Shown one piece after another: positions 18,958-28,013 of a stretch of 64,000 bases of DNA. The notes under the pieces were generated by a model. It had not been told where the DNA came from and ran no database searches. It saw nothing but the letters and a program-made list of their open reading frames with translations. This stretch comes from Achromobacter deleyi (GTDB lineage: Bacteria > Pseudomonadota > Gammaproteobacteria > Burkholderiales > Burkholderiaceae_B). The stretch is taken from positions 372,001 to 436,000 of the forward strand of contig NZ_CP065997.1 in NCBI RefSeq assembly GCF_016127315.1. The letters are read 5' to 3'. A program made the position numbers and the translations under genes. Position 1 is the stretch's first letter, and each line of letters starts with the position of its first letter.

Positions 18958-20129
18958 CCCCGCCGCGCGCCCGCTACGACGGCGTGGTGGCGGCCCTGCC
19001 CGTCAGCATTCCGTATGAGCGCTACTCCACCCATGCCGCGCATTGGTGGCTGGGCCGCGCGCTGGGCGCGCTGATCCGCCAGGCCGGCATCGCCAAGACC
19101 GACGTCGACGGCCTGTGCGTGTCCAGCTTCACGCTGGCGCCGGACACCGCCGTGGGCCTGACCCAGCACCTGGGCATGAGCCCGCGCTGGCTCGACCATA
19201 TCCCCATGGGCGGCGCCAGTGGCGTGGGCGCCCTGCGCCGCGCCGCGCGCGCGGTGCAGGCAGGCGACGCCGGCATCGTCGCCTGCCTCGCGGGCGACAC
19301 CAACCAGGTCGACTCGTTCCGCAACACCGTCAGCCAGTTCTCGCGCTTCGCCCAGGACGCCGTCTACCCCTACGGCGCCGGCGGCCCCAACGCCAGCTTC
19401 GCGCTGCTGACCGCGCACTACATGCGCAGCACCGGCGCCACCCGCGAGGACTTCGGCAAGGTCTGCGTGGCGCAGCGCGACAACGCCCTGCGCTATCCGC
19501 CCGCGTTGATGAAAAAGCCGCTGACGCTCAAGCAGTACCTGGACGCGCGCGTCATCACCGACCCGATCCACCTGTTCGACTGCGTCATGCCCTGCGCCGG
19601 CGCCGACGGCTTCCTGGTCATGAGCGAAGACCGGGCGCGGGCGCTGAACCTGCCCTACGCCCGCATCCTGTCCACCATCGAGCGCCACAACGCCTGGATC
19701 GAGGACCCGATCCAGACCCGCGGCGGCTGGACCATGGACATCGACGAACTCTACGGCATGGCCGGCGCGGCCCCCGCCGACATGGATTTCCTGCAGGCCT
19801 ACGACGACTACCCGGTCATCAACCTGATGCAGATGGAAGACCTGGGCTTCTGCGCCAAGGGCGAGGCGCCGCGATTCGTGCGCGCCAACACCTTCACCGT
19901 CGACGGCAGCTTGCCGTTCAACACCAACGGCGGCCAGCTGTCGGTGGGCCAGGCCGGCGCCGCCGGCGGCTATCTCGGCATGGTCGAGGCGCTGCGCCAG
20001 CTGACTGGCACCGCCGGCGGCACCCAGGTGGCCGACGCGCGCCTGGGGTTGGTCAGCGGCTTCGGCATGATCAATTACGACCGCGGGCTGTGCACCGCCG
20101 CGGCCATCCTGGCCAGGAGCGACGCATGA
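18954..20129 (+). CDS. Thiolase-like protein of the lipid-transfer (Ltp2/SCP2) type, nucleophilic Cys absent
   Basis: 391-residue thiolase-fold protein. Where thiolases carry the acyl-accepting Cys (CASG), this one reads MGGASGVGALRRAAR, with Gly instead of Cys. C-terminal thiolase motifs remain (CAGADGFLV and NTNGGQLSVGQAGAAGG). The family without the nucleophile includes Ltp2-type retro-aldolases, which work with a DUF35 Zn-ribbon/OB-fold partner. Exactly such a partner is encoded by the overlapping downstream gene (ATGA). I infer retro-aldol cleavage of a 3-hydroxyacyl-CoA instead of Claisen thiolysis. It could also be a regulatory or scaffold protein. Confidence 0.82.
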   Translation: MTPPRARYDGVVAALPVSIPYERYSTHAAHWWLGRALGALIRQAGIAKTDVDGLCVSSFTLAPDTAVGLTQHLGMSPRWLDHIPMGGASGVGALRRAARAVQAGDAGIVACLAGDTNQVDSFRNTVSQFSRFAQDAVYPYGAGGPNASFALLTAHYMRSTGATREDFGKVCVAQRDNALRYPPALMKKPLTLKQYLDARVITDPIHLFDCVMPCAGADGFLVMSEDRARALNLPYARILSTIERHNAWIEDPIQTRGGWTMDIDELYGMAGAAPADMDFLQAYDDYPVINLMQMEDLGFCAKGEAPRFVRANTFTVDGSLPFNTNGGQLSVGQAGAAGGYLGMVEALRQLTGTAGGTQVADARLGLVSGFGMINYDRGLCTAAAILARSDA

Positions 20130-21367
20130 CCGAGCCGCTAGCCAAGCCGCCACGCAAGAATCCCGTGGCGCGTACGCGCCAGCCGACCCTGCCGCCCGGC
20201 GCCCGCAGCCGCGCGGCGCTGGGGCTGACCGCCGCGGCCGCCGAGGGCCGCTTCGAACTGCAGACCTGCGCCGATTGCGGCGCGGTGCAATACCCGCCGC
20301 GCGAAGTCTGCGGCCATTGCCTGTCGGAACACCTGCCCTGGCGGCCGGTGGACCCGCACGGCGAGCTGCTGGTCAGCACCACCCTGCATCACAGCAACGA
20401 CCTCTATTTCCGTGAACGCCTGCCGTGGCGCGTGGGCACGGTGCGCATGGACGCCGGCCCGTCGGTGGTGGCGCACGTGCACCAGGACTGCGCCGACGGC
20501 GCCCGCGTGCGGCTGGCGCTGAAACTGGACCGCGGCGGCCAGGCCGTGATGATCGCCCTGCCCGAAAGGAATACGCCCAACATGGAAGACGACAAGACCC
20601 TGCGCGAGACCTCGTGCGATCCGAAATTCCGCCGGGCGCTGGTCACCGACGGCAAGTCGGCGGTGGGCATGGCGGTGGCGCGCGCCCTGCTGGACGCCGG
20701 CAGCCCGACGGTGTTCGTCGGCGATCCGCAGACCTGGCGCCGCGACGCCGCCTTCGACGCGCTGGCGGCCGATCCGCGGGTGCAGGCGCTGGCGCTGGAC
20801 GTGACCGATGGCGATTCGGTCGAGCGCGCGGCCGCGTCGATCGGCGGCAAGGTCGAGATCCTCGTCAACACCGCCGACCTGGAACGCGAAGGCGGCCTGC
20901 TCGGCCGCAAGGACGTCAACACCGCCCGTGACGCGATGGACGTCAACGTGCTGGGCCTGATGCGGCTGGCGCAGGGCTTCGGCCCGGCGCTGTGCGGCCG
21001 CGCCGCCGACGGCGTCAACAACGCCACGGCCTGGGTCAACGTGCTGTCGATCTACGCCCACGTCAACCTGCCCGCGCGCGGCATGTGGTCGGCCTCCAAG
21101 GCCGCCGCGCTGTCGCTGGCGCAATGCCTGCGGGCCGAGCTGCGGCCGGCCGGCGTGCGCGTGGTGAATGTGTTTCCCGGCCCGGTGGACCACGAATGGG
21201 AGCAGCGCACGCCGCCCCCGCGCGTGGCCCCTGCGGCGATCGCGGGCGCCATCGTGCGCGCGCTGAAGGAAGGCGTCGAGGACGTGTACGTCGGCGACGT
21301 GGCACAGGAATTCCGCGCGCGGCTGGCGGAAAACCCCAAGGGACTGGAACGCGAACTGGGCGCCTGA
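20126..21367 (+). CDS. Zn-ribbon/OB-fold (DUF35) protein fused to a degenerate short-chain dehydrogenase domain
   Basis: 413-residue fusion. Residues 40-70 form a Zn ribbon (Cys48, Cys51, Cys62, Cys65), followed by an OB-fold to about 148; this is the DUF35 unit that partners Ltp2-type thiolases. Residues 168-413 form an SDR-like domain, but the cofactor loop reads TDGKSAVGMA (174-183) instead of TGxxxGIG, NNAG is NTAD (248-251), and the catalytic Tyr is Trp (WSASK, Trp321-Lys325). Oxidoreductase activity is therefore doubtful. An internal ATG at 20581 (residue 153) has GAAAGGAA upstream and could give a separate SDR product. The gene overlaps the thiolase gene by ATGA. Confidence 0.85.
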   Translation: MTEPLAKPPRKNPVARTRQPTLPPGARSRAALGLTAAAAEGRFELQTCADCGAVQYPPREVCGHCLSEHLPWRPVDPHGELLVSTTLHHSNDLYFRERLPWRVGTVRMDAGPSVVAHVHQDCADGARVRLALKLDRGGQAVMIALPERNTPNMEDDKTLRETSCDPKFRRALVTDGKSAVGMAVARALLDAGSPTVFVGDPQTWRRDAAFDALAADPRVQALALDVTDGDSVERAAASIGGKVEILVNTADLEREGGLLGRKDVNTARDAMDVNVLGLMRLAQGFGPALCGRAADGVNNATAWVNVLSIYAHVNLPARGMWSASKAAALSLAQCLRAELRPAGVRVVNVFPGPVDHEWEQRTPPPRVAPAAIAGAIVRALKEGVEDVYVGDVAQEFRARLAENPKGLERELGA

Positions 21368-21398
21368 CGCCCCGACCCGAAAACCAAAGGAGCAACAG

Positions 21399-22184
21399 AT
21401 GAGCCAACCCATACTTGCGCAATTCATGACCGAACTGGTGTCGGGCCGCATCCGCCTGGTGGACCTGACCGAGACGCTGACGCCCGAATTCCCCACCATC
21501 GTGCTGCCGCCGGAATTCGGCCAGGCCTGGCCCTTCCGCATCGAGGAAATCTCGCGCTATGACGAGCGCGGCCCGGCCTGGTACTGGAACAACTTCTCCT
21601 GCTCCGAGCACACCGGCACCCACTTCGACGCGCCGGTGCACTGGGTCACCGGCAAGGACCAGCCCGACAACACCGTCGACACCATCCCGGTCGAGGCCTT
21701 CATCGCCGGCGCCAGCGTCATCGACTGTTCGGCCGAGGCCCGCGACAACCCCGACTTCCTGCTGACCATCGACTTCGTCAAGAAGTGGGAGGAACAGCAC
21801 GGCCGCATCCCGGCCCGTTCCTGGGTGCTGATGCGCACCGACTGGTCCAAGCGCGCCAAGCCGGCCGAATACCTGAACATGAAGGAAGACGGCGCCCACT
21901 CGCCCGGCCCCGACGCCGAGGTGGTGCCGTGGCTCATCAAGGAACGCGACGTGCACGGCTTCGGCACCGAGTCGGTGGGCACCGACGCCGGCCAGGCCCA
22001 TCACCTGAACCCGCCCTACCCCTGCCACTACTTCATGCACGGCAACAACCGCTACGGCCTGCAGTGCCTGACCAATCTGGACCAGCTGCCGCCCACCGGC
22101 GCGGTGATCTTCTCGGCGCCGCTCAAGATCCGCAGCGGCTCGGGCAGTCCGCTGCGGGTGCTGGCGCTGGCGCCGCGCGCCTGA
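21399..22184 (+). CDS. Cyclase-family metal-dependent hydrolase (isatin hydrolase / kynurenine formamidase-like)
   Basis: 261-residue enzyme with ribosome site AAAGGAG. The family metal-binding signature HTGTHFDAPVH is complete (His71, His75, Asp77, His81). This family hydrolyses cyclic or N-formyl amides, including isatin to isatinate and N-formylkynurenine to kynurenine. In an operon with an indole-acetate-type dioxygenase and a CoA ligase, isatin is the best candidate substrate (inference). Length is typical for the family. It lies 31 nt after the SDR-fusion stop. Confidence 0.85.
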   Translation: MSQPILAQFMTELVSGRIRLVDLTETLTPEFPTIVLPPEFGQAWPFRIEEISRYDERGPAWYWNNFSCSEHTGTHFDAPVHWVTGKDQPDNTVDTIPVEAFIAGASVIDCSAEARDNPDFLLTIDFVKKWEEQHGRIPARSWVLMRTDWSKRAKPAEYLNMKEDGAHSPGPDAEVVPWLIKERDVHGFGTESVGTDAGQAHHLNPPYPCHYFMHGNNRYGLQCLTNLDQLPPTGAVIFSAPLKIRSGSGSPLRVLALAPRA

Positions 22185-22222
22185 GCGGCCGTCGATAACA
22201 ACAGAACACAGGGGGATCCACC

Positions 22223-22951
22223 ATGACGCAAACCAACGTCGCCATCGTCACCGGCGGCAGCGCCGGCATCGGCGCCGAGATCTGCCGCAGCATGCTCGAC
22301 GCGGACTATGAGGTGATCTCGATGGCGCGCCGCGCCGCCGACTTCAGCCACCCGCGCCTGCACAACGTGCAGGTCGACCTGCTGGACGCCGACGCCACCG
22401 CCCAGGCCGGCGCCGAGATCGCCGCGCGCTTTCCGGTCAGCCACGTTATCCACAACGCCGGCGTCATCTGGCCCAACCTGCTGCCGCAGGTGACCCAGGA
22501 GGAACTGCACGGCCTGACCCAGATCCACCTGGGCGCGGCCATCAGCCTGGTGCAGGCGGCGCTGCCCGGCATGCAGGAGCGCAAGTTCGGCCGCATCGTC
22601 ATGATGTCCTCGCGCGGCGCGCTGGGCCTGCCCACCCGCACCGCCTATTCCGCCACCAAGGCCGGCATGGTCGGCATGGCGCGCACCTGGTCGCTGGAAT
22701 TGGCGCCCTACGGCATCACCGTCAACGTGGTGGCCCCGGGCCCGATCCAGACCGACATGTTCTACGAAGTGATCGAACCCGGCAGCGAACGCGAAAGGCA
22801 GCTGGCCAACGGCATCCCGGTCAAGCGCCTGGGACGCTCGGACGACGTGGCGCGGGCGGTGATGTTCTTCGCCGACCCGGCCAACAGCTTCGTCACCGGC
22901 CAGACGCTGTTCGTCTGCGGCGGCGCCAGCGTCAGTTCCATCACCATCTGA
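22223..22951 (+). CDS. Short-chain dehydrogenase/reductase (FabG-like)
   Basis: 242-residue NAD(P)-dependent oxidoreductase with all key residues: TGGSAGIG (10-17), HNAG (77-80), Ser130, and the Tyr142/Lys146 pair in AYSATK. Thus it is a functional SDR, unlike the fused SDR-like domain three genes upstream. Ribosome site GGGGGATCC precedes the ATG. Its step in the pathway is not evident; oxidising or reducing a hydroxy/oxo indole intermediate would fit. A 172-nt gap separates it from the transporter genes. Confidence 0.86.
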   Translation: MTQTNVAIVTGGSAGIGAEICRSMLDADYEVISMARRAADFSHPRLHNVQVDLLDADATAQAGAEIAARFPVSHVIHNAGVIWPNLLPQVTQEELHGLTQIHLGAAISLVQAALPGMQERKFGRIVMMSSRGALGLPTRTAYSATKAGMVGMARTWSLELAPYGITVNVVAPGPIQTDMFYEVIEPGSERERQLANGIPVKRLGRSDDVARAVMFFADPANSFVTGQTLFVCGGASVSSITI

Positions 22952-23123
22952 CCGGCGTCCCACGCATCCGCTTCGGGTTTTGACGGATAGGTAAGCACGG
23001 AGACCGGGTCTACAGTGCAGTGCCTCGCCTCTCAGAAAGTTGAAGCCAAAAGCAATTTCCGCGGTATCCGTTTTCTCCGTTTTCCAGCCGCACCCACTCT
23101 GCCCCCTATCCGGAGGTTTTGCC

Positions 23124-24272
23124 ATGCTGTCGAAGAAACTCCCCCTGGCCGCCGCCGTGCTGGCCACGCTGGTCTCCCTGCCCGTCCTGGCCCAGGTCAA
23201 GGTCGGCGTGGTCACCTCGTCCACCGGCCCCACCGCGCTGGTCGGCATTCCGCAAAAGAACACCGTGCCGCTGCTGCCCAAGAAGATCGGCGACCTGACC
23301 GTGGAATACATCTCGCTGGATGACGCCAGCGATTCCACCAACTCGGTCACCGCCTTCAAGAAGCTGATCACCGAGCAGAACGTGGACGCCCTGATCGGGC
23401 CGTCGGGCTCGCCCAACGCCATGGGCGTGATCCAGTTCGCCGCCGAGGCCGGCGTGCCGATGCTGGCGCCGGTGGGCACCGCCGCCGTCGTGCTGCCGAT
23501 GAACGAGCAGAAGAAGTGGGTCTTCAAGACCACCCAGAACGACGACATCATTGCCCGCGCGCTGGTCGACCACATGGCCAAGACCGGCATCAAGACGGTC
23601 GGCTTCATCGGCCTGAACGATCCCTATGGCGAGAACTGGTACAAGGTGTTCTCCGGCCTGGCGGCGGAAAAGGGCATCAAGCTCACCGCCAACGAGCGCT
23701 ACCTGCGCTTTGACAGCTCGGTCACCGGCCAGGCCCTGAAGATCCTGGCGGCCAAGCCGGACGCGGTGCTGATCGCCGCCCCCGGCGCCGCCAGCGTGCT
23801 GCCGCAGACGACGCTGTTCGACCAGGGCTACAAGGGCAAGTTCTACCAGACCCACGGCGCCGCGCTGCCCGACTTCCTCAAGCTCGGCGGCAAGAAGGTC
23901 GAAGGCACCGTGCTGGCGGCCAGCCTGATGCTGGTGCTGCCGGAAATGCCCGACAGCAATCCGTCCAAGAAGGTCGCCAGCGACTACATCGCCGCCTACG
24001 AGAAGCTCAACGGCTCCAAGCCCGCCACCTTCGGCGCCAACGTCTACGACGCCGGCCTGTTGCTGGAAAAGGCCGTCCCGCTGGCCGAAAAGGCCGGCAA
24101 GCCGGGCACCAAGGAGTTCCGCAGCGCGCTACGCGACGCGCTGGAGCAGACCCGCGAGCTGGTCGGCACCCAGGGCGTCTACAACATGAGCGCCGCCGAC
24201 CACAGCGGCTTCGACGACCGCGGCCGCGAACTCATCACCGTCAAGGACGGCAACTGGACACTGGTGAAGTAA
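23124..24272 (+). CDS. Branched-chain-type ABC transporter substrate-binding protein
   Basis: 382-residue periplasmic binding protein of the leucine-binding type (Peripla_BP_6). CGGAGG precedes the ATG; the signal peptide LPLAAAVLATLVSLPVLAQ ends near residue 24. Mature sequence begins VKVGVVTSSTGPTALVGIPQ, the usual opening. In aromatic-acid clusters such proteins bind aromatic carboxylates, so it may recognise indole-3-acetate or a related acid (inference). It is followed by a structured gap and three transporter genes. Confidence 0.88.
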   Translation: MLSKKLPLAAAVLATLVSLPVLAQVKVGVVTSSTGPTALVGIPQKNTVPLLPKKIGDLTVEYISLDDASDSTNSVTAFKKLITEQNVDALIGPSGSPNAMGVIQFAAEAGVPMLAPVGTAAVVLPMNEQKKWVFKTTQNDDIIARALVDHMAKTGIKTVGFIGLNDPYGENWYKVFSGLAAEKGIKLTANERYLRFDSSVTGQALKILAAKPDAVLIAAPGAASVLPQTTLFDQGYKGKFYQTHGAALPDFLKLGGKKVEGTVLAASLMLVLPEMPDSNPSKKVASDYIAAYEKLNGSKPATFGANVYDAGLLLEKAVPLAEKAGKPGTKEFRSALRDALEQTRELVGTQGVYNMSAADHSGFDDRGRELITVKDGNWTLVK

Positions 24273-24301
24273 AGCCTCCCCTTGAACGCTGCCCCATCTA
24301 G

Positions 24302-24370
24302 ATGCCGCGGAGCCGGCTTTGCCGGTCCGCAGGCATGCCCCCCGGGGGAGGCGCGCAGCGCTTCGGGGGG
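24302..24370 (+). repeat. Tandem intercistronic stem-loops between binding-protein and permease genes
   Basis: Stem 1 spans 24302-24336 (ATGCC-GCGGA-CCGGC / GCCGG-TCCGC-GGCAT, TTT loop, two bulges). Stem 2 pairs CCCCCCG (24338-24344) with CGGGGGG (24364-24370) around a G+C-rich loop. There is no T run, so this looks like an RNA-stabilising or uncoupling element rather than a terminator. It sits where the binding protein needs to be made in excess over the permease. Confidence 0.55.
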
Positions 24371-24399
24371 TGATATTTGTCCGTTATCCGGAAGTACCG

Positions 24400-25440
24400 A
24401 TGAATGCTCAGATCGCCCTGATACTCGGGCAGGATGGCATCACCAATGGCGCCATCTACGCGCTGCTGGCCTTGTCCATCCTGCTGGTCTTTACCGTTAC
24501 CCGCGTGCTGTTCATCCCCCAGGGCGAGTTCGTCGCCTTCGGCGCGCTCACCATGGCCGCGCTGCAGGCCGGCAAACCGGTGCTGCTGGTGTGGCTGCTG
24601 CTGGCCTTCGCCCTGGCCGAGGCCGTGGCCGACCTGATGGCGCGCGCCAAACGGCCCGGCCGCCGCGCGCCGTTGTGGCGCATCGCCGCCAAGGTGGCGT
24701 ACCCGCTGGCGCTGGCCGCGCTGTTCTACCGCCTGCCGCTGGCGCAGCTGCCGATGGCCGCGCAGGCGCTGCTGACGCTGTTGCTGGTGGTGCCGATGGG
24801 CCCGCAGCTGTACCGCCTGTTCTATCAGCCGATCGCCTCGGCCTCGACGCTGGTGCTGCTGATCGTGTCGATCGCGGTGCACCTGGCGCTGGTCGGCCTG
24901 GGCCTGTTGGCCTTCGGCGCCGAGGGCGCGCGCACCGCGCCATTCAGCGACGCCAGCCTGACGCTGGGCCCGGTCAACGTCAACAGCCAGGCGCTGTGGG
25001 TGGTGGCGGTGTCGGCGCTGCTGATCGTGGTGCTGTACCAGTTCTTCGAGCGCTCGATGTACGGCAAGGCGCTGCGCGCCGCCGCCTTCAACCGGCTCGG
25101 CGCCCGCCTGATGGGCATTTCGCCGGTGTTCGCCGGCAAGGCCACGTTCTTCCTGGCGGCGCTGATCGGCACCGTCTCGGGCATCCTGATCGCGCCCATC
25201 ACCACCATGTATTTCGATTCCGGCTTCATGGTCAGCCTGAAGGGCTTCGTCGGCGCCATCATCGGCGGCCTGGTGAGCTACCCGCTGGCCGCCGCCGGCG
25301 CCGTGCTGGTCGGCCTGATCGAGGCCTTCTCCTCGTTCTGGGCCAGCGCCTACAAGGAGATCATCGTCTTCACGCTGATCATCCCCGTGCTGCTCTGGCG
25401 CTCCCTGAAAAGCCACCACGTCGAGGAAGAAGAAGAATGA
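24400..25440 (+). CDS. livH: Branched-chain-type ABC transporter permease (LivH family)
   Basis: 346-residue inner-membrane permease. The first helix is preceded by QDGITNGAIYALLALSILL, typical of LivH. The protein is longer than the usual 290 residues because of an extra hydrophobic/basic segment between residues about 70 and 140. The coupling loop appears as ALRAAAFNRLGARLMGIS. The start at 24400 was chosen because it opens with the family N-terminus; upstream in-frame ATGs would run through the stem-loop region. Ends in an ATGA overlap with the LivM-LivG fusion. Confidence 0.88.
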   Translation: MNAQIALILGQDGITNGAIYALLALSILLVFTVTRVLFIPQGEFVAFGALTMAALQAGKPVLLVWLLLAFALAEAVADLMARAKRPGRRAPLWRIAAKVAYPLALAALFYRLPLAQLPMAAQALLTLLLVVPMGPQLYRLFYQPIASASTLVLLIVSIAVHLALVGLGLLAFGAEGARTAPFSDASLTLGPVNVNSQALWVVAVSALLIVVLYQFFERSMYGKALRAAAFNRLGARLMGISPVFAGKATFFLAALIGTVSGILIAPITTMYFDSGFMVSLKGFVGAIIGGLVSYPLAAAGAVLVGLIEAFSSFWASAYKEIIVFTLIIPVLLWRSLKSHHVEEEEE

Positions 25441-27230
25441 CCCCGCGCCACCTCGTCCTCGTGTTCCTGGCGCTGCTGGCGGCCGCGCCGCTGGCGTTGC
25501 CGCCGTTCTACGTCACGCTGCTGAACTACATCGGCCTGTACGCCATGGTGGCGCTGGGGCTGGTTCTGCTGACCGGCGTCGGCGGCCTGACCAGCTTCGG
25601 CCAGGCCGCCTTCGTCGGCATCGGCGCCTACACCACCGCGCTGCTCACCACCCGCGCCGACGCCCTGCCCGCCTGGCTGGCGTGGCTCGGCGCCTCGCCC
25701 TGGCTGACGCTGCTGGCCGGCCTGTTGCTGACGCTGGTGGTGGCCTACCTGCTGGGCGCCATCACGCTCAAGCTGTCCGGCCACTTCCTGCCGCTGGGCA
25801 CCATCGCCTGGGGCCTGTCGCTGTACTTCGCCTTCGGCTCGGTCGAAGGCCTGGGCGGCCATACCGGCATCCCCGACGTGCCGGCCATCCACCTGTTCGG
25901 CTGGGCGCTGACGCAGGGCGATGAGATCTACTACCTGATCTGGGCCTTCCTGCTGGTGGCCATGTGGTCGACCAGCAATCTGCTCGACTCGCGCGAGGGC
26001 CGCGCCATCCGCGCCCTCAAGGGCGGCCGTGTCATGGCCGAGTCGATGGGCGTGGACACGGCCCGCTCGCGCATGGTGATCTTCATCATCGCCGCGCTGC
26101 AGGCCTGCGCCTCGGGCTGGCTGTACGCGCACATGCAGCGCTTCGTCAATCCGAACCCGTTCGGCCTGCAGATGGGCATCGAATACCTGTTCATGACCGT
26201 CATCGGCGGCGCCGGCCAGGTGTGGGGCGCGCTGGTGGGCGCCGGCGTGTTCACGGTGCTCAAGCAATGGCTGCAGGACTGGCTGCCCAAGCTGCTGGGC
26301 CAGACCGGCAACTTCGAAGTGATCGTGTTCGGCTTCGGCATGGTGCTGCTGCTGCACCGCTTCCGCGGCGGCCTGTGGCCGGTGCTGGCGCGCTGCGTGC
26401 CGGTGCGCAAGCGCCTGCGCCAGATCGACGGCCAGGCCGAGCCGCTGCCGCGCAAGCCCATGCCGCCGCGCGGCGAGGTGGTGCTGAAGGCGGTCGACGT
26501 GACCCGCAAGTTCGGCGGCCTGGTCGCCAACAACGCCATGAACCTTGAGATCCGCGCCGGCGAGATCCTGGCGCTGATCGGCCCCAACGGCGCCGGCAAG
26601 AGCACCATGTTCAACCAGATCTCGGGCGTCGACACGCCCACCTCCGGCCAGGTCACACTGCTGGGCCAGCAAGTGGCCGGCGCCGGCGCGCGCCGCATCG
26701 CCCGCCTGGGCCTGTCGCGCACCTTCCAGCACGTGCGCCTGCTGGGCCGCATGAGCGTGCTGGAAAACGTCGCCATCGGCGCCCACCTGCGCGGCCATCG
26801 CGGCGTGCTGCCGGCCGCCTGGCGGCTGGACCGCGTCGAAGAGGCCCGGCTGCTGGCCGAGGCCGCGCGCCAGGTCGAGCGCGTCGGCCTGGGCAAGCAC
26901 CTGCACGACGAGGCCGGCTCGCTGGCGCTGGGCCAGCAACGCATCCTGGAGATCGCGCGGGCGCTGGCGTCGGATCCCTGCATCCTGCTGCTGGACGAAC
27001 CGGCCGCCGGCCTGCGCTACCAGGAAAAGCGCGAACTGGCCGAACTGCTGAAAAAGCTGCGGGCCGAGGGCATGGCGATCCTGCTGGTCGAGCACGACAT
27101 GGATTTCGTGATGGGCCTGGTGGATCGCGTGGTGGTGATGGACTTCGGCGAGAAGATCGCCGAGGGCCTGCCGGCCGAGATCCAGCACAACCCCGCGGTG
27201 CTGGAAGCCTATCTGGGCGGAGTGGAATGA
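25437..27230 (+). CDS. Fused ABC permease and ATP-binding protein (LivM-LivG fusion)
   Basis: 597-residue two-domain protein. Residues 1 to about 325 are a LivM-type permease ([20 protein letters not shown]; coupling region [16 protein letters not shown]). Residues about 340-597 are a LivG-type ATPase with Walker A GPNGAGKS (382-389), [27 protein letters not shown] as signature, and [10 protein letters not shown]. The linker ([10 protein letters not shown] region) is short. Joining permease and ATPase in one chain fixes their stoichiometry. The signature reads LALGQQ in place of LSGGQQ, a usual variant in LivG. Overlaps livF by ATGA. Confidence 0.88.
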   Translation: MTPRHLVLVFLALLAAAPLALPPFYVTLLNYIGLYAMVALGLVLLTGVGGLTSFGQAAFVGIGAYTTALLTTRADALPAWLAWLGASPWLTLLAGLLLTLVVAYLLGAITLKLSGHFLPLGTIAWGLSLYFAFGSVEGLGGHTGIPDVPAIHLFGWALTQGDEIYYLIWAFLLVAMWSTSNLLDSREGRAIRALKGGRVMAESMGVDTARSRMVIFIIAALQACASGWLYAHMQRFVNPNPFGLQMGIEYLFMTVIGGAGQVWGALVGAGVFTVLKQWLQDWLPKLLGQTGNFEVIVFGFGMVLLLHRFRGGLWPVLARCVPVRKRLRQIDGQAEPLPRKPMPPRGEVVLKAVDVTRKFGGLVANNAMNLEIRAGEILALIGPNGAGKSTMFNQISGVDTPTSGQVTLLGQQVAGAGARRIARLGLSRTFQHVRLLGRMSVLENVAIGAHLRGHRGVLPAAWRLDRVEEARLLAEAARQVERVGLGKHLHDEAGSLALGQQRILEIARALASDPCILLLDEPAAGLRYQEKRELAELLKKLRAEGMAILLVEHDMDFVMGLVDRVVVMDFGEKIAEGLPAEIQHNPAVLEAYLGGVE

Positions 27231-27973
27231 TGAGCGCGAAACTGCTGGAAGTGCGCGACCTGCGCGTGGCCTACGACAAGGTCGAGGCCGTCTCGGGCGT
27301 CAGCCTGTCGGTGGACGAGGGCAAGATCGTCACCGTCATCGGCCCCAACGGCGCCGGCAAGACTACCCTGCTGTCGGCCATCATGGGCGTGCTGCCCTCC
27401 CGCGGCGAGATCGTGTTCGGCGGCAGGCGCCAGGAACACGCCGAGATCGAGGAGATGGTGGCGGCCGGCATGAACCTGGTGCCGGAAAAGCGCGAGCTGT
27501 TCGCCGAGATGTCGGTGGAGGACAACCTGATGCTGGGCGCCTTCGACCGCTTCCGCCGCGGCCTGCGCGACCAGGACCAGACGCTGGCCGAGGTCTATGA
27601 CCTGTTCCCGCGCCTGCGCGAACGCCGGGCGCAACTGTCGGGCACGCTGTCCGGCGGCGAACGCCAGATGCTGGCGGTGGGCCGCGCGCTGATGGCCAAG
27701 CCGCGCCTGCTGATGCTGGACGAACCCAGCCTGGGCCTGGCGCCGCGCATCGTGCGCGAGGTGTTCCGCATCGTCGAACAGCTGCGCGGCATGGGCGTGT
27801 CGATCCTGCTGATCGAGCAGAACGCGCGCGCCGCGTTGCAGGTGGCCGATTACGCCTACGTGCTGGAAACCGGCAGCGTCACGCTGGAAGGCCCCGCCGC
27901 CCAGGTCGCCGAAGACCCGCGCGTGGTCGAGGTCTACCTGGGCCTGGGCCACGCCGCGCCGGCCTCGGCATAG
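27227..27973 (+). CDS. livF: Branched-chain-type ABC transporter ATP-binding protein (LivF family)
   Basis: 248-residue ATPase, last gene of the operon. Walker A GPNGAGKT, signature LSGGERQML, Walker [11 protein letters not shown] and the H-loop substituted in the usual LivF way ([11 protein letters not shown]) are visible. It pairs with the fused LivG domain. A second ATG three nt downstream is equally possible. No terminator hairpin was recognised in the 40-nt convergent gap to the glycosyltransferase gene. Confidence 0.92.
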   Translation: MMSAKLLEVRDLRVAYDKVEAVSGVSLSVDEGKIVTVIGPNGAGKTTLLSAIMGVLPSRGEIVFGGRRQEHAEIEEMVAAGMNLVPEKRELFAEMSVEDNLMLGAFDRFRRGLRDQDQTLAEVYDLFPRLRERRAQLSGTLSGGERQMLAVGRALMAKPRLLMLDEPSLGLAPRIVREVFRIVEQLRGMGVSILLIEQNARAALQVADYAYVLETGSVTLEGPAAQVAEDPRVVEVYLGLGHAAPASA

Positions 27974-28013
27974 CGTCGCCGCAAGGCGGCCGCGGCGAAC
28001 GCCCGGCCGCCGT

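Noticed and set aside
22952..23123. Possible separate promoter between the SDR and the binding-protein gene
   Set aside because: No hexamer pair of acceptable quality was found; the 172-nt gap stays unexplained.
25350..27188. A 612-codon minus-strand frame over the LivM-LivG gene
   Set aside because: Shadow of the coding strand; the plus strand carries intact ABC motifs in another frame.
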